NCBI GenBank assembly: GCA_023457255.1 | Contig: JAEWMB010000036.1 | Span: 1-64,000, forward strand | DNA length: 64,000 nt | Source of the DNA: Bacillota bacterium | Lineage (GTDB): Bacteria; Bacillota; Clostridia; Lachnospirales; Lachnospiraceae | Direction of reading: 5' to 3' | Part shown: positions 7,010 through 16,754 of the stretch, piece after piece | Layout: the number at the start of each line of letters is the position of its first letter | Position numbering within the stretch: position 1 is the stretch's first letter | Translations under genes and position numbers: made by a program | Notes under the pieces: generated by a model | Told to the model about the DNA's origin: nothing | Databases searched by the model: none | The model's input: only the letters and a program-made list of their open reading frames with translations

Positions 7010-9592
7010 CTAGGAATACTCTTTTATAAAATTGGTAAAGGAGGATATCGCATTTTGATACTCGGCCTTAAAAGACGGGTATAGTTCCTCAATCTCGTTA
7101 AAACATTGTTTGTGTCCCAGTTCCTCTAACTCCTGAGCGATACGGGAAAGTTCAATTGCTCCCAGTGTTTTGGCAGCGGATTTTATTCCATGTACGATGG
7201 TAGTAAAGAGTAAGGCATCCCCGATTTCCTTAGCATTCGTTAATTGTTCCGTAGTAGCTCTTGAATCTTTTAAGAACTGTTTTACAGCAGCCAAATAAAC
7301 TTCCGTCTGATTTGCACAGTTCACCAGACCGCTTTGGTAGTCAATGTTGCCAAAATCCGCAACCTCCTGATACAATGGCTCACTTATTTCAGATTCCTGT
7401 AATAGGAGTAACGAGGAAGGCAGCCATCGTTTTAGCAGCGCTGCTAAGTGGCTGATTGCAATCGGTTTACTTAAGTAATCATTAAATCCGCTGGAAAGGA
7501 ACATTTCCTTCGTTCCGGAAATAGCATTTGCGGTTAATGCGATGATTGGAACCTTCTGATAATACTGAGATGGCATTGAGCGTATCTCTTTTAATGTCTC
7601 TAAGCCATCCATTTGCGGCATCATATGATCAAGAAATATAATGTGATAAGCTTCCTTTTGAATCTGCTTTAAACATTCGGCTCCACTTAAGGCGACAGTT
7701 ACGGAGATATCAAATAACTTTAGCAGACCGCTTGCCACTTTTAGATTCAAACGGTTATCATCAACTACAAGTATTTTAACTTTCGGTGCGGTAAAGGGCG
7801 GAGTGATTTTATAGATGGCACCTGGTTTTAAAGTAGAGGAAGAATTTTGTTGGTCTTTTGAATATACTTTTTGAGGTAAGAGGAATGAAAAATCACTGCC
7901 AGCACCAAATTCGGATTCTACCTGAATTGTTCCTCCGGCAGATTCGATGATATTCTTACAGATTGTTAAACCAAGACCGGAACCTTCAACCAAGACTTCA
8001 TTTCCGGCAGAACCTTGCTCAAAACTATGAAAAATACGTTTCTGATCTTCTTTCGCTATGCCAAGCCCAGTGTCTTTTACATGGAATAAAAGCTGTGCCG
8101 TCTGAGTATCAAGATTATAGCCGTTTAGTTCCACTTGGAGAGAAATAGTTCCCTTTTCAGTAAACTTTACCGCATTATTCATGAGATTAATAAGGACTTG
8201 TCTTAGTCTTAGCTCATCGCCGTAGAAATACTTTGGCAGCTGATCAGAAATCGAAACCTGTAAGGAGATCGGCTTTGACATTAATTTTACCCCGATAATA
8301 TTGATTACTTCATGGATAACGCTCGTCAGCTTATAGGGTTCCTCTACCAAGCTAAGTTTACCGGATTCTATTTTGGTTAAGTCAAGAACATCATTTATCA
8401 AGCTTAATAGTGTTCCACCCGCATGCTTTATATTAAGGATGTCATTATGTAATTCATAATCGATATCCTTATGAAGCAGAATATCCGTTAAACCAATAAT
8501 TGCGTTTAAAGGAGTGCGGATTTCATGAGACATATGGGCTAAGAACAGGCTTTTCGCTGAGTTTGCTTTTTCTGCCTGTTCTCTCATTTCAATCAGGTTT
8601 TTCATATAGTTTTTACTGTCTGTAATATCGAATATCCATGCAGAATATCCAACTAAATCATCATTGTAGTAAATTTTATTGATATGAGCATTGTATGTAC
8701 GTATCTCTTTTTGAAATTCATAAACCTGATTTTGATGAAACAAGCAGTCTAGTTCACTGGAAAGCTTGTGCAGGGGACTATTTAATACCGCAGTGTTTAA
8801 TTCCGGAAATAATTTTTTAGCTGCAGGATTAAAGTCAAGGAGATGGAAGTCGGCATCGGCAACCACCAAAGCTTCCTCCATAATTTCAATAACACGATCT
8901 CTTGCAGTATGAATAATATCAAATAATTGATGGCGATAGATTGCAATTAATACTAATACGCCGGATACAACAAAACTGGCGGAAGAAGGATCATATTCAC
9001 GGAAGAAACTCATAAAATAGGAAGCACAAGTAATGCTTGGAAATAAACATGCACCAACGAAATTCAGCTCTTGTTTTCTTCGCTTTTTTCCCTGTCTAAA
9101 GTAATGGTATATTACAATAATCAAAATAATTAGATTGATCAGCAAAACTTCAGCTTTAAACAAGTTGTAAAGGATTCCCTTGATAAATACGACATGAGGG
9201 AAGGTACCTTCGTAAACGAATTGAATGGATGAGTAGTAATAAGGATGATATTCACAGGTGACTACTGCAAAGAGAATCAATGTATTAAACAAAAAGAGTA
9301 GAAAGAAAAGCAATCTACTCTTTTGGATTTTGCAATAATCTAACAAAAAGGATAAAAATAAAATATTCACATAAGCACTGCCAAGGTACTGGATTTTAAT
9401 AGACATCATCGCAGCATCTAATGTAGTACTTGTAATCTCAAGTGTGTAACCAAAGCATTGAACTAGTACCGCCAGGCACAGTGCCAGGAAGATAGCTTGT
9501 CCACGGAATGGTTTCTTAACCAACAACACTAGGATCACTGTGAAGTTGGTTAAGAGAGCTATTATCTGGATTGCAAGCATGAGTGAATACAT
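7010..9592 (-). CDS. Hybrid sensor histidine kinase (7TM-PAS-HisKA-HATPase-REC-Hpt)
   Basis: An 860-aa membrane-bound hybrid kinase. Residues 1-~222 carry about seven hydrophobic helices resembling the histidine kinase N-terminal 7TM sensor region. A PAS-like domain follows (~232-325). HisKA has H356 (AHMSHEIRTPLNAIIG). The HATPase domain (~455-575) has the N, G1 (DTGLG) and G2 (GSGLGLT) boxes. A receiver domain (~605-725) has D655 (IIFLDHMMPQMDG), and a C-terminal Hpt has H801 (IVHGIKSAAKTLG). The full phosphorelay apart from the output regulator is thus in one chain. GGAGGT lies 7 nt before the start. It is 26 nt downstream of the CoA-dehydratase activator gene on the same strand, probably in its operon. 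Signal and output partner are unknown. Confidence 0.92.
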   Translation of the reverse strand: MYSLMLAIQIIALLTNFTVILVLLVKKPFRGQAIFLALCLAVLVQCFGYTLEITSTTLDAAMMSIKIQYLGSAYVNILFLSFLLDYCKIQKSRLLFFLLFLFNTLILFAVVTCEYHPYYYSSIQFVYEGTFPHVVFIKGILYNLFKAEVLLINLIILIIVIYHYFRQGKKRRKQELNFVGACLFPSITCASYFMSFFREYDPSSASFVVSGVLVLIAIYRHQLFDIIHTARDRVIEIMEEALVVADADFHLLDFNPAAKKLFPELNTAVLNSPLHKLSSELDCLFHQNQVYEFQKEIRTYNAHINKIYYNDDLVGYSAWIFDITDSKNYMKNLIEMREQAEKANSAKSLFLAHMSHEIRTPLNAIIGLTDILLHKDIDYELHNDILNIKHAGGTLLSLINDVLDLTKIESGKLSLVEEPYKLTSVIHEVINIIGVKLMSKPISLQVSISDQLPKYFYGDELRLRQVLINLMNNAVKFTEKGTISLQVELNGYNLDTQTAQLLFHVKDTGLGIAKEDQKRIFHSFEQGSAGNEVLVEGSGLGLTICKNIIESAGGTIQVESEFGAGSDFSFLLPQKVYSKDQQNSSSTLKPGAIYKITPPFTAPKVKILVVDDNRLNLKVASGLLKLFDISVTVALSGAECLKQIQKEAYHIIFLDHMMPQMDGLETLKEIRSMPSQYYQKVPIIALTANAISGTKEMFLSSGFNDYLSKPIAISHLAALLKRWLPSSLLLLQESEISEPLYQEVADFGNIDYQSGLVNCANQTEVYLAAVKQFLKDSRATTEQLTNAKEIGDALLFTTIVHGIKSAAKTLGAIELSRIAQELEELGHKQCFNEIEELYPSFKAEYQNAISSFTNFIKEYS

Positions 9593-9618
9593 AACAGACC
9601 TCCGTCAGTAAGTTATCG

Positions 9619-12600
9619 CTATTTTAAATTTTTTACAGCAGTTGCTAACATTAGCTTGATTCGGTTTAACTGGTTTACTTCACTTGCTCCCGGGTCATAG
9701 TCAACCGCAACAATATTAGAGGATGGGAAACGGTTTCTAAGTTCTTTAATTACACCCTTACCGACGATATGGTTTGGCAGGCAGGCAAAAGGCTGCGCAC
9801 AAACAATATTAGGAACGCCGGAGTGAATTAACTCTACCATTTCACTGGTTAAGAACCAGCCTTCACCGGTCTGGTTACCAATAGATACAATTGGCTCTGC
9901 CATTTTAGCCAGTTCATGGATGTATTTTGGAGGGGTGAAACGCTTACTTTCCTCAAACGTTTTTCTTGCTTCTTTTCTGGCAAACTCAAGAAAACGGATA
10001 ATCAAATTATTATAGAATGCATCAATTTTCTTTTTTCCTAAGTATTGCGCTTTATAATTTGCATCATAAGAACAATATAAAAAGAAATCAATCATATCAG
10101 GCATTACAGCCTCAGCACCCTCTGCTTCTAACAATTCAACCAAATAATTGTTTGCAGCAGGAAGGAATTTCACTAATATTTCACCAACGATACCTACTCT
10201 TGGTTTTGTAATGCTTTCATCCAGTGGAAGGATATCAAAGGCTTGTATAATACTACGGCAGTTTTTACGGAATTCTTTCCATTTGCCGTTTTGCACCGAT
10301 TTTGCACAGATTTTTTTCCAATGTGCATGAAGTGCATTAGCAGAACCCGGTTCTTTCTCATACGGTCTTGTACGATACAGTACCCTCATAAAGATATCAC
10401 CATAAACCAGCGCCTGCACCGCACGGACTATCATGTTGTAATTAATTTCAAAACCTGGATTTTTCTCTATTCCGGAGGTACTAATAGATACAACCGGTAT
10501 TTGCTCAAAACCTGCTTTTTTTAATGCCCTTCGAATAAATCCGATGTAATTGGTTGCACGGCAGCCCCCTCCGGTTTGGGTGATCATAACCGCAACTTTA
10601 TCCGGATTATATTTTCCGGAAAGAAGAGCATCCATAATCTGACCGACAACCATTAAGGATGGGTAGCAGGCATCATTATTTACATACTTAAGACCGGCAT
10701 CTACGGCAGCTTTATTGTCATTGTTCAAAACTTCAAGGTGATATCCACAAGAGTTAAAGGCAGGTTCAAGGAAGTCAAAATGAATTGGTGACATCTGAGG
10801 AGCAAGTAATGTATACTCCTTACGCATTTCTTTTGTAAATACGGCACGGTGATAAGCAGGAGATTCTGCTTTTGTTTCGATGTGCTTTCGATTGCGGTCA
10901 CTCACCGCAGAGAGGAGTGACCTAATCCGGATTCTTGCTGCACCTAAATTATTGACTTCATCTATTTTAAGTACCGTGTAGATTTTACCTGCTGTTGTTA
11001 AGATATCACTAACACCGTCTGTTGTAACTGCATCCAGACCACAGCCAAAGGAGTTTAATTGTATTAGCTGTAGGTTAGGCTGAGTTCTTACATAGGAGGC
11101 AGCAGCATATAAACGGCTATGATACATCCACTGGTCTACAACAATCATCGGTCTTTCTACAGTTCCAAGATGAGAAATGCTGTCTTCTGTTAAGACTGCC
11201 ACACCATAGGAGTTAATTAATTCCGGAATACCATGATTAATCTCAGGATCGACATGATAAGGGCGTCCGGCTAACACAATACCCATGCGTCCGGTTTTTC
11301 TTAAATACTCCATGGTCTGCTCCCCTTTTTCTTTCATATCTTCTCTGGCTTTTTCTAATTCAGCCCAAGCGAGGGAGGCAGCAGACCGAATCTCAGCTTC
11401 GGTAATTTTACTATCGGAAAAGTTATTCGTACATGCAAATTCACTGGTATATGCCATGGCAGATTCAGAAGCCATTCGTTGTTCTGCAAGCAGGTATTCG
11501 ACCAAACGGTTCGTCAAAATCTCCTGGTTCTCAAAGGAGAGGAAAGGATTTTGATAGCAGATTAGTTCGGTCTTTAGCTCTTCTACGTTGTTCTTAATAT
11601 TTTCCCCATAAGAAGTTACAATTGGGCAATTGTAATGATTACCGGTACCTGGAACCTCTTTTCTTTCATAAGGTACGCAAGGATAGAAGATATAAGGGAT
11701 ACCCTGCTTAATCAGCCACATGATATGTCCGTGAACGATTTTTGCCGGATAGCACTCGGATTCACTTGGAATTGATTCAATGCCAAGCTCATATATTTTT
11801 CTTGTAGATCCCGGGGAGAGAACGACCCGGTAACCTAATTTTGTAAAGAAGGTAAACCAAAACGGATAGTTTTCGTACATATTTAGGACACGAGGAATAC
11901 CAACGACACCTCGGGGGGCGAGATCTTTTGCAAGCGGTTCGTAATCCATGCAGCGGTGAAGTTTATATTCATAGAGGTTAGGAATATTATCTTTGTTCTT
12001 TTCCTTTCCAATCCCTTTTTCACAGCGATTACCAGAGATAAACTGTCTTCCGCCTGTAAACTTATTCATAGTGAGCAGACAGCTGTTTGTACAGCTTTTA
12101 CAACGCGCCATGCTTGATTCAAATTTTAGTTCGTTAATATGTTCAATCGGAAGCATCGTTGTAGCTTCTTGATTGTAATGTTCTCTTGCGATAAGAGCGG
12201 CCCCAAAGGCACCCATGATACCGGCAATATCCGGACGAACTGCTTCACAACCGGAGATACGTTCGAAACTTCTTAAAACAGCATCATTATAGAAAGTACC
12301 ACCTTGCACTACGATATGTGAACCCAGATCTTTTGCGTCGGATAGCTTTATAACCTTATAAAGCGCATTCTTTATTACAGAATAAGCAAGTCCGGCACTA
12401 ATATCGGCAACAGTTGCCCCTTCTTTCTGAGCTTGCTTTACTTTTGAGTTCATAAAAACAGTGCAGCGGGAGCCAAGATCAATTGGATTTTTTGCAAATA
12501 ATGCAATCTTAGCAAAATCTGCAACTTCGTAATTTAAAGATTTTGCAAAGGTTTCAATAAAAGAACCGCATCCGGAAGAACAAGCTTCATTTAACTGTAC

Positions 12601-13914
12601 ACTGTCTACAGTACCGTTTTTAATCTTAATACATTTCATATCCTGACCGCCAATGTCAAGGATGCAGTCTACCTTGGGATCAAAAAAGGCTGCGGCATAA
12701 TAGTGTGCTACGGTTTCAACCTCACCTTCGTCAAGCATTAAGGCAGATTTAATCAAAGCTTCTCCATATCCGGTGGAGCAGCTACGAACAATGTTAGCTT
12801 CTTTTGGCAATAGTGCATAGATTTCTTTGATTGCTTTTATTGTAGTCTTTAAGGGACTGCCATTGTTATTACTATAGAAAGAATATAAAAGGGAGCCGTC
12901 TTCACCAACCAAGGCAGCCTTTGTAGTTGTGGAACCAGCATCAATTCCAAGGTAACAATTGCCTTGATAGGTGGATAAATCACCTTTTTTTACGGTATGA
13001 GTATTATGTCTATGTAAGAACATCTCATAAGCTTCTTCATTACCAAACAGTGGCTCCATTCGATTTACTTCAAAATCGAGTGTAATTCCTGTAGTTAAAT
13101 GATCTACTAATGTTTGAAGTGAAGTGGTTACATTTGAATTATAATTCATTGCGGAGCCGATTGCTGCAAACAAATGAGAATGTTTTGGAGCGATCGTCTG
13201 TTCTTTTGTCAAATCCAGAGTTCGCACAAAAGCATTTTTAAGTTCGGATAAGAAATGCAGCGGCCCGCCAAGAAAGGCTACATTACCGCGAATCGGCTTA
13301 CCGCATGCAAGACCGCTAATAGTCTGACTGACTACTGCTTGAAAAATAGAAGCCGCAAGATCCGGTTTTGTTGCGCCTTCGTTAATTAGCGGTTGGATAT
13401 CTGACTTTGCAAAAACACCACATCGGGCAGCAATCGGATAAATTGCCTGATAGTTTTTTGCGTATTCGTTTAAACCAGCAGCATCTGTTTTTAAAAGAGT
13501 TGCCATCTGATCAATAAAGGAACCGGTTCCTCCGGCGCAGATACCATTCATTCGTTGTTCAATACCATTTGTAAAGTAGATTATTTTGGCATCTTCTCCG
13601 CCGAGTTCGATGGCAACATCTGTTTGAGGTGCATAATCTTTTAACGAGGTTGCTACTGCAACAACTTCTTGTACAAAGGGTACATTAAGATGCTTTGAAA
13701 TCGCCAATCCGCCGGAACCGGTTATTACAGGTGCAACTGTAAGATTAGAAAGTGCAGATTTTGCACGAGTGATTAAGTCCGCAAGAGTACCTTGTATGTT
13801 GGCAAAATGACGCTCATAATCAGAAAATATCATCTGATTGCTGCTGTCTAAAATAGCGATTTTTACCGTCGTGGAACCAATGTCGATTCCTAAGGAATAA
13901 TTGGATTTTAACAT
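9619..13914 (-). CDS. Large 2-hydroxyacyl-CoA dehydratase activator-type protein (BcrAD/BadFG + DUF2229)
   Basis: A 1431-aa protein of the family annotated as acyl-CoA dehydratase activase. Two ASKHA ATPase domains lie in tandem: ~5-260 (LGIDIGSTTVKIA, cysteine in NGICAGGTGSF) and ~320-585 (LGIDAGSTTTKAA, cysteine in NEACSSGCGSF). In HgdC these cysteines hold a [4Fe-4S] cluster. The C-terminal ~800 residues hold a DUF2229 domain (region with C-rich MARCKSCTNSCLLTMNKF) and a dehydratase-subunit-like part. By family the ATP-driven activator passes high-energy electrons to a dehydratase; the substrate of this long type is not established. Length is normal for the type. GAGAGG precedes the ATG. 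The hybrid kinase gene follows. Confidence 0.9.
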   Translation of the reverse strand: MLKSNYSLGIDIGSTTVKIAILDSSNQMIFSDYERHFANIQGTLADLITRAKSALSNLTVAPVITGSGGLAISKHLNVPFVQEVVAVATSLKDYAPQTDVAIELGGEDAKIIYFTNGIEQRMNGICAGGTGSFIDQMATLLKTDAAGLNEYAKNYQAIYPIAARCGVFAKSDIQPLINEGATKPDLAASIFQAVVSQTISGLACGKPIRGNVAFLGGPLHFLSELKNAFVRTLDLTKEQTIAPKHSHLFAAIGSAMNYNSNVTTSLQTLVDHLTTGITLDFEVNRMEPLFGNEEAYEMFLHRHNTHTVKKGDLSTYQGNCYLGIDAGSTTTKAALVGEDGSLLYSFYSNNNGSPLKTTIKAIKEIYALLPKEANIVRSCSTGYGEALIKSALMLDEGEVETVAHYYAAAFFDPKVDCILDIGGQDMKCIKIKNGTVDSVQLNEACSSGCGSFIETFAKSLNYEVADFAKIALFAKNPIDLGSRCTVFMNSKVKQAQKEGATVADISAGLAYSVIKNALYKVIKLSDAKDLGSHIVVQGGTFYNDAVLRSFERISGCEAVRPDIAGIMGAFGAALIAREHYNQEATTMLPIEHINELKFESSMARCKSCTNSCLLTMNKFTGGRQFISGNRCEKGIGKEKNKDNIPNLYEYKLHRCMDYEPLAKDLAPRGVVGIPRVLNMYENYPFWFTFFTKLGYRVVLSPGSTRKIYELGIESIPSESECYPAKIVHGHIMWLIKQGIPYIFYPCVPYERKEVPGTGNHYNCPIVTSYGENIKNNVEELKTELICYQNPFLSFENQEILTNRLVEYLLAEQRMASESAMAYTSEFACTNNFSDSKITEAEIRSAASLAWAELEKAREDMKEKGEQTMEYLRKTGRMGIVLAGRPYHVDPEINHGIPELINSYGVAVLTEDSISHLGTVERPMIVVDQWMYHSRLYAAASYVRTQPNLQLIQLNSFGCGLDAVTTDGVSDILTTAGKIYTVLKIDEVNNLGAARIRIRSLLSAVSDRNRKHIETKAESPAYHRAVFTKEMRKEYTLLAPQMSPIHFDFLEPAFNSCGYHLEVLNNDNKAAVDAGLKYVNNDACYPSLMVVGQIMDALLSGKYNPDKVAVMITQTGGGCRATNYIGFIRRALKKAGFEQIPVVSISTSGIEKNPGFEINYNMIVRAVQALVYGDIFMRVLYRTRPYEKEPGSANALHAHWKKICAKSVQNGKWKEFRKNCRSIIQAFDILPLDESITKPRVGIVGEILVKFLPAANNYLVELLEAEGAEAVMPDMIDFFLYCSYDANYKAQYLGKKKIDAFYNNLIIRFLEFARKEARKTFEESKRFTPPKYIHELAKMAEPIVSIGNQTGEGWFLTSEMVELIHSGVPNIVCAQPFACLPNHIVGKGVIKELRNRFPSSNIVAVDYDPGASEVNQLNRIKLMLATAVKNLK

Positions 13915-14191
13915 AATAAACCTCTCGTTCTAAAACCATGGATAAGCATCAATGATTTTTAACATATTTAGCCATAAATTGGTGATAATCATAATATACC
14001 AGTTACTTATTATACGACACCCAGAACTTTAGTTCAACCCAATAATCCTTATTTTATAAAGTTAACAAAATTATAACGAAATCTTTGCTGTCTTCTTCCT
14101 TGACAAAATTATAAGAATGTGGATACATATCATCACATAATAGGAAGTAATTTCATATATTATCATGATACTATTTCTATCAAGGACTGCT
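13915..14191. promoter_or_regulatory. Divergent promoter region (activator gene / LysM gene)
   Basis: 277 bp of AT-rich DNA. Toward the LysM gene, TTGACA (14100-14105) has a weak -10-like GATACATAT about 17 bp on. GATACATAT also resembles a sporulation sigma-E -10 (CATACA-T), which would fit a coat-type protein, but no matching -35 is clear. No promoter for the minus strand was assigned. Confidence 0.4.
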
Positions 14192-16402
14192 ATGGATCAA
14201 AAATCATGTAATGGAATTATTCATACGATTAAGTCCGGTGATACGCTATACAAATTAAGTGGATATTACAAAGTGCCACTGGCAGAGATTCTTCGTGCTA
14301 ATCCATATGTGGATGTATACAATCTTCAGATTGGGGAGCGTATCTGTATTCCTAATGTAATCACTGGAACACCAACAACTCCGGCAGCTCCAGCGCCGGT
14401 AACTCCAACATCACCTCCAACATCTGCACCAACAACCCCGGTAACTCCGATATCACCAACTACATCAACACCGACAGCACCGATGACACCAGGAGCAACA
14501 ACACCAACAACCCCGGTGACGCCGATGACACCAAGAACAACAACACCAACAGCACCGGGAACGCCAATGACACCAGGAAAAACAAAACCGACAACACCGG
14601 GAACGCCTATGACACCAAGAAAAACTATACCAACAACACCGGGAACGCCTATGACACCAGGAACAACAACACCCACAACCCCGGGAATGCCGATGACACC
14701 AAGAACAACAACGCCGACAGCACCGGGAACGCCAATGACACCAGGAATAACGATGCCGGCAACCCCGGGAACGCCGATGACACCAGGAATAACAACACCG
14801 ACAGCACCGGGAACGCCGATGACACCAGGAATAACGATACCGGCACCACCGGGAACCCCTGTGTCTCCGACAACATCTATGCCAACGTCGCAGTCTTATA
14901 CTACTCCATCAGCAATATTGGCAAGATCCTCATCAGGAAAACGTGCTGCTCCTATGCCAGCCAGCCAAAGGTCTTCAACACCAAGCACAGGCTCGGAGAA
15001 TCCGGCAGCCTGCGATGGTATATTTCATGTAATTAAATCAGGAGATACGTTTTACAGGTTAAGTTTGCAGTACAATGTTCCTATGGATGCAATTATTCGT
15101 GCAAATCCGTATGAAAACCCTTATAATCTTCAAATTGGACAGCGTGTTTGTATTCCAGGCGTATCAAGTGTAGCTCCGGTACCGCCTACTCCGCCATGTG
15201 AAGATGGTATGTTATATACAATAAAAGCTGGTGATACGCTTTATAAGTTAAGCTTAGAATTTCGTGTTCCACTTGCAGCTATCATGCGTGCGAACCCAAA
15301 TGTTGATGTTTATAATTTACAGATAGGCCAGCAAGTCTGTATTCCTAGAGTTTCGGAAGAGGTTCCGGTAGTACCGCCGGCACCAGCACCGACACCGCCG
15401 GTAGCACCTCCTATGAGACCGGTACCGCCTCCGGCACCAGCACCACCAAAGCCGGTACGGCCAAAACCGGTATCACCAAGGCCGGTACCGCCTACTCCGC
15501 CATGTGAAGATGGTATGTTATATACAATAAAAGCTGATGATACGCTTTATAAGTTAAGCTTAGAATTTCGTGTTCCACTTGCAGCTATCATGCGTGCGAA
15601 TCCAAATGTTGATGTTTATAATTTACAGATAGGTCAGCAAGTCTGTATTCCTAGAGTTTCGGAAGAGGTTCCGGTAGCACCGCCGGTAAGACCGGTACCG
15701 CCTCCGGCGCCAACACCACCGGTAGCACCTCCAATGAGACCGGTACCGCCTCCGGCACCAACACCACCGGTAACACCTCCAATGAGACCGGTACCGCCTC
15801 CGGCACCAACACCACCGGTAGCACCTCCAATGAGACCGGTACCGCCTCCGGCACCAACACCACCGGTAGCACCTCCTATAAGACCGGTACCGCCTCCGGT
15901 GAGACCGGTACCAGCACCAGCACCAAGACCACCACAACCACCACAACCACCACAACCAATAACACCTCCACCGGAACGGCCACAATTAAAACCAATGCCT
16001 CAACGGCCTCCGATTACACCACAGCCAGAACGGCCGCAGCGACCTCCTCTTCGTCCTATTTTCCCTGTTATGCCGGAAGAGAAGGAAATCGTAATAATTC
16101 CAATTATACCGGAGACACCGGAAGTCGAAGTGATACCGGTTTGCCCGGAAGAGCCGGAATATGAAACTGTACCAATCTGTCCTTTAAACCCGGAAGAACC
16201 GTTTTGTGAAATTCCAAAAAGAAGGAATACTATGACTCATGTAGTAAGAGAATGTGAATCACTTGGTGATATTCTTTGCAATTGTGACATGACATTAGAT
16301 GAATTTTTTATGATTAATGATGCATGTGATGTATGTTTAAAGCCATGTTCGGAAGTAAAAGTATTTCAGAAAGAACGTGGGCCAAGAAGAAGGTTTTACT
16401 AA
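14192..16402 (+). CDS. LysM-repeat protein with proline/threonine-rich tandem repeats
   Basis: A 736-aa protein without a signal peptide. Four LysM modules bind peptidoglycan-type glycans: ~8-55, ~275-322, ~338-385 and ~440-487 (pattern IKSGDTLYKLS ... NPYVDVYNLQIGERICIP). A fifth degenerate module closes the protein (~690-735). Between modules 1 and 2 lies an 11-residue repeat of PTTPGTPMTPG type; the later linkers are PVRPVPPPAPTPP-like. ATG 14192 was chosen because AAGGA is ~8 nt upstream; an in-frame ATG at 14165 is less supported. LysM proteins lacking a signal peptide with Cys-containing modules resemble SafA/coat-type proteins, so a spore-surface role is likely but inferred. Confidence 0.85.
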   Translation: MDQKSCNGIIHTIKSGDTLYKLSGYYKVPLAEILRANPYVDVYNLQIGERICIPNVITGTPTTPAAPAPVTPTSPPTSAPTTPVTPISPTTSTPTAPMTPGATTPTTPVTPMTPRTTTPTAPGTPMTPGKTKPTTPGTPMTPRKTIPTTPGTPMTPGTTTPTTPGMPMTPRTTTPTAPGTPMTPGITMPATPGTPMTPGITTPTAPGTPMTPGITIPAPPGTPVSPTTSMPTSQSYTTPSAILARSSSGKRAAPMPASQRSSTPSTGSENPAACDGIFHVIKSGDTFYRLSLQYNVPMDAIIRANPYENPYNLQIGQRVCIPGVSSVAPVPPTPPCEDGMLYTIKAGDTLYKLSLEFRVPLAAIMRANPNVDVYNLQIGQQVCIPRVSEEVPVVPPAPAPTPPVAPPMRPVPPPAPAPPKPVRPKPVSPRPVPPTPPCEDGMLYTIKADDTLYKLSLEFRVPLAAIMRANPNVDVYNLQIGQQVCIPRVSEEVPVAPPVRPVPPPAPTPPVAPPMRPVPPPAPTPPVTPPMRPVPPPAPTPPVAPPMRPVPPPAPTPPVAPPIRPVPPPVRPVPAPAPRPPQPPQPPQPITPPPERPQLKPMPQRPPITPQPERPQRPPLRPIFPVMPEEKEIVIIPIIPETPEVEVIPVCPEEPEYETVPICPLNPEEPFCEIPKRRNTMTHVVRECESLGDILCNCDMTLDEFFMINDACDVCLKPCSEVKVFQKERGPRRRFY
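14500..14860 (+). repeat. Coding tandem repeat, 33-bp unit (PTTPGTPMTPG)
   Basis: About ten copies of a 33-bp unit encode Pro/Thr/Gly-rich 11-mers in phase with the LysM gene. Units differ at 2-6 positions. This is a typical slippage- and recombination-prone coding minisatellite. Confidence 0.85.
15176..15680 (+). repeat. ~200-bp direct duplication of a LysM module
   Basis: The block from about 15176 to 15378 recurs at an offset of exactly 306 bp (about 15482-15684). I see only three substitutions: GGTGATA/GATGATA (Gly to Asp), AACCCA/AATCCA and GGCCAG/GGTCAG. This is a recent in-frame duplication of LysM module 3 into module 4. Confidence 0.85.
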
Positions 16403-16504
16403 TCTTAAAGGCGTTTATTTATAATTGTGTTAAAAATCATTTTTGGTAGAGTTTACTTTAAATTACTTTATACGACAAAATAAGTATGTGCTTTACTGGA
16501 TTAG

Positions 16505-16545
16505 GGTTCCCAAAATTTACATTTTGGGAACCTATTTTCTAGGTC
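16505..16545. terminator. Terminator after the LysM gene
   Basis: A perfect 12-bp stem GGTTCCCAAAAT/ATTTTGGGAACC with a TTAC tetraloop (16505-16532), then TATTTTCT. It lies in the 352-bp gap 16403-16754, which otherwise holds the promoter of the next gene. Confidence 0.85.
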
Positions 16546-16576
16546 TAACGTATTATGAAAAAAATTTGTACCGAAC

Positions 16577-16605
16577 TTGTTAGAATTTACTAAATATGCT
16601 ATAAT
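16577..16605 (+). promoter_or_regulatory. Sigma-A-type promoter for the EAL-domain gene
   Basis: TTGTTA (16577-16582), 17-bp spacer, TATAAT (16600-16605). It would leave a ~140-nt leader before the ATG at 16755; I see no strong structure in it. Confidence 0.65.
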
Positions 16606-16754
16606 TTTATAGTAATCGACGATACACAACAGGATATGCGAAGGAGACGAAGTGATATTACAGCATATCAATGGGAATGGATAAGAAAGAAGTGGGTAAC
16701 GAGAGAATTTCGTATAACAGTAAGATGGGGGCATGACTTACGGAGGAGGAGCAA

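Noticed and set aside
14500..14860. CRISPR-like repeat array
   Set aside because: The repeats are contiguous 33-bp in-frame coding units with no spacers.
14326..14876. Minus-strand reading frames of Gly/Val- and Leu/Phe-rich repeats over the LysM gene
   Set aside because: They are shadows of the coding tandem repeat on the plus strand, with no ribosome site or domain.
15623..15985. Minus-strand Trp/Arg/Tyr-rich frame
   Set aside because: Antisense of the proline-rich linker of the LysM gene.
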